Below are positions 59,771 through 64,000 of a stretch of 64,000 nt of DNA, one piece after another. Location of the stretch: contig CAWBOI010000001.1 in the NCBI GenBank assembly GCA_963790435.1, forward strand, positions 744,001 to 808,000, read 5' to 3'. Every line of letters starts with the position of its first letter. Position 1 is the first letter of the stretch. The notes below the pieces were generated by a model. That model did no database searches. It saw only the letters and a list, made by a program, of their open reading frames with translations, and was not told where the DNA came from. The translations under genes and the position numbers were made by a program. The DNA comes from Ilyomonas sp963790435 (lineage in GTDB: Bacteria; Bacteroidota; Bacteroidia; Chitinophagales; Chitinophagaceae).

Positions 59771-60562
59771 TTAGTGCCAACAAAATGCTGCGGCAACGCC
59801 TTCCTTGGTAATGGTTACAGGCAAAATATAACCGTCTTTATCAAAGTCCATTTCATCTATGCAGGTAACACGGTGGTTGCCGTCGGTTTCACCCAAAGGC
59901 CGGCGGTGATAAATAATGTACCATTGATCACTTTTGGCATCATGAATCACCGAATGATGACCTGCACCCGTAGCCACTTTCGGGTCTTGTTGCAACACAG
60001 TAGTCAGTCTTGTAAAAGGTCCGAACGGAGAGTCCGACATTGCATAAGCCACTTTGTAATCGGGGCCGGTCCAGCCGCCTTCGCTCCACATAAAATAGTA
60101 TTTGTTGTTTTTCAAAAACATATACGGTCCTTCCACATAACCCTTCGGAGTAATTTCTTTGTACAAACTGCCATCAGGCAACGGTTCGATGCCGGTAAAA
60201 TCCGGTTTTAGTTTTACCACATTACAATGCCCCCAGCCGCCATAATACATGTAATAACTGCCATCTTTATCTTTAAAAACAAATTGATCAATCGGCTGTG
60301 CACCATTTACTATGTCGTTAATCAAAGGCTTTCCCAGGAGGTCTTTGTAAGGACCTTCGGGCTTGTCGGCAACAGCAACACCAATGCCGCCTACTTCGCC
60401 TTTGTGCACATCATTCGCTCCAAAAAACAAATAATATTTCCCTTCTTTTTCCAACACAGCAGGCGCCCACATGGCACGCTTTGCCCATTTTACAGCAGCC
60501 GTGTCTAAAACATGTGGATGCTTTGTCCAATGCACTAAATCGGGCGATGAAAAAGCATCCAT
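59771..60562 (-). CDS. glycoside hydrolase family 43 protein, N-terminus lost to a frameshift
   Basis: 263 residues from MDAFSSPDLVHW. Second Asp in DQFVFKDKDGSYYMYYG and catalytic Glu in GYVEGPYMFLKNNKYYFMW; HHSVIHDAKSDQWYIIYHRRP. The start Met is internal: the same frame continues upstream without Met as NLSGNPIFQGWYADPEGTIYGKQYW (to about 60700), containing the first catalytic Asp (YADPEG). A signal peptide starting MKFCFVSICFFLI begins at 60759 in a different frame. One missing base near 60700 would restore a 330-residue enzyme. The stop is close to the trxA stop (convergent). Confidence 0.85.
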   Translation of the reverse strand: MDAFSSPDLVHWTKHPHVLDTAAVKWAKRAMWAPAVLEKEGKYYLFFGANDVHKGEVGGIGVAVADKPEGPYKDLLGKPLINDIVNGAQPIDQFVFKDKDGSYYMYYGGWGHCNVVKLKPDFTGIEPLPDGSLYKEITPKGYVEGPYMFLKNNKYYFMWSEGGWTGPDYKVAYAMSDSPFGPFTRLTTVLQQDPKVATGAGHHSVIHDAKSDQWYIIYHRRPLGETDGNHRVTCIDEMDFDKDGYILPVTITKEGVAAAFCWH

Positions 60563-60917
60563 AAAAAACTGCTGCTCATACGGTGCCGAATACGTTGGAA
60601 ATACCCAATACTGCTTTCCATAAATCGTTCCTTCGGGGTCGGCATACCAGCCCTGAAAAATGGGATTGCCGGATAAATTACTAGGAACCGCTTTTTGGTT
60701 TTGCCCATAAATTGAGGTGAATTAGAAAAAAGCAAATTGATACAAAACAAAACTTCATGATGGTGGTTTTGATAAGACAAACATGATTGATAACAACACT
60801 GCAAGATAGCCGTTGCAACTTTATTTTTTGTGCAAAAACAAAAGACAGAATCAAATCATTTGCAGCACATTTTTTGTTTTGTTGTTGTTTCGTTTATCAT
60901 CCAACAAGCTTCGTGCA

Positions 60918-61265
60918 ATGGAAGCCCAAACTGCAACATACAACGAAGAGAATGAGGTTTCTGAAGCATCAGCTAACCCGCCTACATACTGGCTTACGCG
61001 CTTTGTGATTCTTCGTTTATTGGGTGCTATTTATGCAATCGCTTTCCTTGTTGCCATCAATCAAATTCTTCCTTTAATCGGTTCCAATGGCTTGCTTCCA
61101 GTTGGCGATTTTATCAAAAATATGGGTGCTGCACTCGGCTCAAAAGGTGCAGCTTTTATACGCCTGCCTTCCCTGTTTTGGTTTTGGCATTCCGATACCG
61201 GCACTGCTGTTTGTATGCTGGGTTGGGTTTCTTCTTTCACTTCTTGTGGTAGCGGGTTATGCTAA
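60918..61265 (+). CDS. lipase-maturation-factor-like protein, N-terminal part (frameshifted)
   Basis: Begins MEAQTATYNEENEVSEAS, then PPTYWLTRFVILRLLGAIYAIAFLVAINQILPLIGSNGLLP (first membrane segment and loop) and SLFWFWHSD. The family sequence continues after HSD in the next frame (LLFVCWVGFLLSLLV), so one extra base lies at about 61197 (A). Earlier starts in the same ORF (60813) are less likely. Confidence 0.8.
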   Translation: MEAQTATYNEENEVSEASANPPTYWLTRFVILRLLGAIYAIAFLVAINQILPLIGSNGLLPVGDFIKNMGAALGSKGAAFIRLPSLFWFWHSDTGTAVCMLGWVSSFTSCGSGLC

Positions 61266-62472
61266 TGCGATCAGTTTGTTTTTGCTTTGGTTTTTATACA
61301 TGTCAATCGTTCATGTGGGGCAGGATTGGTATGGCTATGGCTGGGAAATTCAGTTGACTGAAACCGGCTTTCTTGCCATCTTTCTTTGTCCTTTGTTAGA
61401 CATGCGTCCCTTTCCAAAACAGGCGCCGCCTTACCTCATCATTCTTTTGTTTCGCTGGTTAATCGTTCGCATCATGTTGGGTTCAGGTTTGATAAAATGG
61501 CGCGGAGATGCTATCTGGCGCAATGGAACTGCCTTGTACTATCATTTTGAAACGCAACCTATTCCGGGACCGTTAAGCCGTTGGTTTCATTTCCTGCCAA
61601 GAACAGTTTTAAAGATAGGCGTATGGTTTAATTTTCTGGCTGAATTAATTGCACCACTGTTTGCCTTTTATCCGCGCATTGCCCGCCACATTGCAGGTGT
61701 GGTAATGATATTGTTTCAATTCAATATTATCCTGAGTGGCAATCTTTCTTTTTTAAACTGGCTCACTATTGTTCCTGCTTTGGCTTGTTTGGATGATGGT
61801 TTTTGGAAAGCAGTTCTTCCCCATGCATTGGTTCGCAAAGCAGAAAGAGCTGCAGCGCAAGCCGAAGAATCAAAGCCAATGCTCATTACATCTCGTGTGG
61901 TTGCCGTGGTAATTGCAGTGTTAAGCATTCAGCCAGTTGTGAATTTGCTTTCGTCGCAACAAGTAATGAATACTTCTTTCGATCCTTTGGATTTGGTGAA
62001 TACCTATGGCGCATTTGGAACTGTTGGTGAGGAACGATTCAACGTGGTATTTGAAGGAACAAGTGATAACGATACAACGGATGCTGGACACTGGAAGCCT
62101 TACCTGTACAAGGGTTTGCCGGTGTTGTTGGATAAGAAGCCGCCTCAAATTGCGCCTTATCAATTGCGATTGGACTGGCAAATGTGGTTCGCTGCCATGT
62201 CAACGCCTGACGAATATCCGTGGACGGTGCATTTGGTATCGCAGCTACTTCATAACAATGCGGGTGCAGTCAGTTTATTTAGGAACAATCCGTTTCCGGA
62301 TGGCCCGCCGCGCTATGTTCGGGCTGTTTTGTATCGCTACAGCTTTGCGAAACAGAACAATCCCCAACATCTTTGGTGGAACCGCGAGCGATTGGGCAAT
62401 TGGCTGCCTCCACTTTCCGCTGATGATCCGCGCCTGACTTCATTTTTTCACAGTGAAGGATGGAAACCCTGA
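61087..62472 (+). CDS. lipase-maturation-factor-like membrane protein, main part
   Basis: Family-like sequence runs from about 61198: VCWVGFLLSLLVVAGYANAISLFLLWFLYMSIVHVGQDWYGYGWEIQLTETGFLA, LIKWRGDAIWRNGTALYYHFETQPIPGPLSRWFHFLP, and the C-terminal HNNAGAVSLFRNNPFPDGPPRYVRAVLYRYSF. About six membrane segments (61.2-61.9 kb) and a soluble C-terminal domain. LMF proteins are known from animals as ER lipase chaperones; bacterial relatives have no assigned role. Residues before 61198 in this frame are artefactual. Confidence 0.87.
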   Translation: MACFQLAILSKIWVLHSAQKVQLLYACLPCFGFGIPIPALLFVCWVGFLLSLLVVAGYANAISLFLLWFLYMSIVHVGQDWYGYGWEIQLTETGFLAIFLCPLLDMRPFPKQAPPYLIILLFRWLIVRIMLGSGLIKWRGDAIWRNGTALYYHFETQPIPGPLSRWFHFLPRTVLKIGVWFNFLAELIAPLFAFYPRIARHIAGVVMILFQFNIILSGNLSFLNWLTIVPALACLDDGFWKAVLPHALVRKAERAAAQAEESKPMLITSRVVAVVIAVLSIQPVVNLLSSQQVMNTSFDPLDLVNTYGAFGTVGEERFNVVFEGTSDNDTTDAGHWKPYLYKGLPVLLDKKPPQIAPYQLRLDWQMWFAAMSTPDEYPWTVHLVSQLLHNNAGAVSLFRNNPFPDGPPRYVRAVLYRYSFAKQNNPQHLWWNRERLGNWLPPLSADDPRLTSFFHSEGWKP

Positions 62473-62494
62473 GTAAAAATTTCGACATTCTTCT

Positions 62495-63682
62495 TCACAA
62501 ATAACTCAACCACCATTGCCGGTGCGTGCTTCGATACCTGTAGAACCATTGGCAAGGCTTGTACAAAACAACAATTACAAACAACCAGATGAGGTAAACA
62601 ACCGGCAAATGAAAACCAAAGTTTTGTGGGCGAAACAAAAAAGGAGCTTGCGGGTTTACAATGTCCTTTTCACCATAACCAGAAAGAAAAAAAGCAATAA
62701 CCAGCAACAGATGAATCAAATAAAAATGAAGTACGTAATAAAAAAACGGAACCGCACCATACATGCGGAATACACGGCTGGCGCGGCTTTGCGCGTTGTC
62801 GAGCACGCTTAATAATATCATAGCAGGTCCTAATGTCATGCAAGTATAAAGGAGAGACGGCGGATATTTTGTAACATTTACAAATGACAACAATGTATAT
62901 AAACCATTTCTTTGTTTGAGCCAGGGAGAAGGATCGCCATACGAATTGATAAACCGAATTATGATAAAAAACAAACTAACGCTGATGCCTAACCTGAGTA
63001 TCTTTTTTCTTGATAAAGAGGTTGCGCCATTGTTATAAACTATTCCAAAAGCATAGCCTAAAAACATGATGCCTGTCCAGGGCAGAATGGCATATAAATC
63101 CAAAACAAAATGAGTGTGGTTAATAGGCATAAATTTATCAGCCGATGTAAAAAGAAGGCTGCTTACAATTTGCTCCCAACCCGATTTAGGAGCCGGCATA
63201 AAATCGAGAATATTATGCCCGAAAACGAGCAAAAAACCAATAACAACAATCATTTGGAAATTAATGAATGAAAACAAACCCAGCAACACCATGCTCCAGC
63301 CAATTGCCCAGATTACCTGAAAGATAATGGTATTATAAAAAGGATTGAATGTTATGGCTAAGGTCATTACAATAACTTCAACAAGTACCAGCCAAAAGCC
63401 ACGCTTGATTAAAAACAAACCGGATTCCTTTTTAGTTCTTTTTCGCGAAGCGAGATAGGCAGAAGTGCCTGATAAAAACACAAATATGGGCGCACAAAAA
63501 TGAGTGATCCATCTTGTGAAAAACAAAGCGGGTGTTGTGGTTTGCAAATCCAAAGGATCGGCAGTCATAGCTGTTATGTGAAAGAAATCACGCACATGGT
63601 CGAGTGCCATAATCAGCATTACAATTCCGCGAAGAATGTCAATAGAAATGATGCGTTGTTTGGGTACAGATAAATTTTCCAT
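62495..63682 (-). CDS. DUF1624/heparan-acetyltransferase-like membrane protein
   Basis: 395 residues, about ten membrane segments. RIISIDILRGIVMLIMALDHVRDFFH (about 10-35) is the family signature, with HFCAPIFVFLSGTSAYLASR and LLIHLLLVIAF. Members relate to the lysosomal heparan-alpha-glucosaminide N-acetyltransferase, which moves acetyl groups across the membrane; the bacterial substrate is unknown. I start at 63682. Convergent with the LMF gene (stops 22 bases apart). Confidence 0.9.
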   Translation of the reverse strand: MENLSVPKQRIISIDILRGIVMLIMALDHVRDFFHITAMTADPLDLQTTTPALFFTRWITHFCAPIFVFLSGTSAYLASRKRTKKESGLFLIKRGFWLVLVEVIVMTLAITFNPFYNTIIFQVIWAIGWSMVLLGLFSFINFQMIVVIGFLLVFGHNILDFMPAPKSGWEQIVSSLLFTSADKFMPINHTHFVLDLYAILPWTGIMFLGYAFGIVYNNGATSLSRKKILRLGISVSLFFIIIRFINSYGDPSPWLKQRNGLYTLLSFVNVTKYPPSLLYTCMTLGPAMILLSVLDNAQSRASRVFRMYGAVPFFYYVLHFYLIHLLLVIAFFLSGYGEKDIVNPQAPFLFRPQNFGFHLPVVYLIWLFVIVVLYKPCQWFYRYRSTHRQWWLSYL

Positions 63683-63787
63683 GTCAGCAGTTAATGCCGG
63701 AAAATTACAGCAACAAAACGGGTTATCAATAATGAAGTTCAATCATCAAACAAGTATCTTATCAACCTTTTGAAATGGTGAAACTGA

Positions 63788-63814
63788 GGTTTGTTTTTGC
63801 CGTAAAAACAAACC
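63788..63814. repeat. hairpin of TTTGTTTTT words in a divergent promoter region
   Basis: 11-bp arms GGTTTGTTTTT / AAAAACAAACC around GCCGT, followed by TTTTG. It lies between two divergent gene starts (63682 minus and 63919 plus), so no upstream transcript needs terminating here. Confidence 0.8.
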
Positions 63815-63858
63815 TTTTGTTACAACGTTTATCTCTTTCTGTCATTAGCAAATAATCG

Positions 63859-63889
63859 TTTGCTATTCTATCTGTACAAACTACCTTTG
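63859..63889 (+). promoter_or_regulatory. promoter of the ABC-F gene
   Basis: TTTG (63859-63862), 19 bp, TACCTTTG (63882-63889): the full Bacteroidota -33/-7 consensus. 29 bases before the ATG. Confidence 0.8.
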
Positions 63890-63918
63890 CGCCCTAAAAT
63901 TTTAATAGAAGAACAAGA

Positions 63919-64000
63919 ATGTTAAGTGCTAAAAATATAACCCTTGCCTACGGCAAACGCGTGTTGTTTGATGAAGTGAACATCAATTTCACAAAAGGAA
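63919..64000 (+). CDS. ABC-F ATPase, start only (cut by window)
   Basis: 27 codons: MLSAKNITLAYGKRVLFDEV then NINFTKG at the window edge. LSAKNITLAYGKRVLFDEVN is the N-terminal start of ribosome-acting ABC-F proteins (EttA/YbiT/Uup type). The Walker A motif would follow. Preceded by a consensus promoter. Confidence 0.8.
   Translation, partial: MLSAKNITLAYGKRVLFDEVNINFTKG

Overview
The window looks like chromosomal DNA of a Bacteroidota bacterium, most likely Chitinophagaceae or a close relative. Pointers are moderately AT-rich DNA with little Shine-Dalgarno signal, promoters of the TTTG / TAnnTTTG type, secreted proteins with type IX secretion (T9SS) C-terminal domains and a gliding-motility-type C-terminus, families typical of the phylum (DUF4296, DUF4835, DUF4105, DUF1080), TolC/CzcB/CzcA metal efflux, and an aerotolerance (moxR/DUF58/BatA) cluster. 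Assignment below phylum is inference.

Layout. 1-2 kb: two tandem paralogous membrane proteins (first cut by the window edge), a winged-helix regulator and a remnant of a second regulator. 2-6 kb (minus): hpt, a frameshifted glucosaminidase/LysM gene, an O-methyltransferase and a Na+/solute symporter. 6-9.4 kb (plus): a tandem P19-like secreted protein, an outer-membrane protein and bioA. 9.4-18.1 kb (minus): the tryptophan operon trpL-trpE-trpG-trpD-trpC-trpF-GNAT-(RAYT/REP element)-trpB-trpA-SRPBCC. It is preceded by a textbook ribosome-mediated attenuator: a 20-residue leader peptide with three consecutive Trp codons, an antiterminator strand and a 12-bp terminator stem just before trpE. 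18.6-28.3 kb: a Zn-dependent dehydrogenase (frameshifted), rpmI-rplT, coaBC-DUF4835-DUF4296, a large PKD/gliding-type secreted protein, a hydrolase and a DUF4105 protein. 28.5-28.8 kb: two tRNA-Ser genes (UGA, CGA). 29.2-36 kb: alcohol dehydrogenase, cupin, GH43, an AHL-lactonase-like hydrolase, an endonuclease III homologue and a lone hisH. 36-40.6 kb: moxR, a four-helix-bundle protein, DUF58, a BatD-like protein and BatA. 40.7-45.4 kb: two T9SS cargo proteins with nearly identical tails, and OsmC. 45.5-52.3 kb (minus): CzcABC-type metal efflux with a small PPPKW-ending protein. 52.6-64 kb: ligA, a xylose isomerase-like/DUF1080 pair, a shattered glycosyltransferase, trxA, a frameshifted GH43, a frameshifted lipase-maturation-factor-like protein, a DUF1624 membrane protein and the start of an ABC-F ATPase.

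Three signals cut across the genes. (1) Arrays of 7-bp units, each locus with its own unit, sit at gene boundaries and sometimes inside coding sequence (bioA, trpA/trpB, both sides of the four-helix-bundle gene, the start of the BatD-like gene, both sides of ligA); several occur as inverted pairs. (2) The word AAAAACAAA / TTTGTTTTT, often in the longer form GGGCAAAAACAAA, recurs dozens of times, clusters at gene 5' ends and signal-peptide codons, and forms three inverted-repeat hairpins, a distribution like that of DNA uptake sequences. (3) Several families of inverted repeats (REP/RAYT, two copies of an 80-bp palindrome, and other MITE-like pairs) fill the intergenic gaps.

Six genes carry single-base frameshifts, mostly one extra base. 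That pattern fits residual long-read assembly errors at least as well as real decay, so those genes should be treated with caution.
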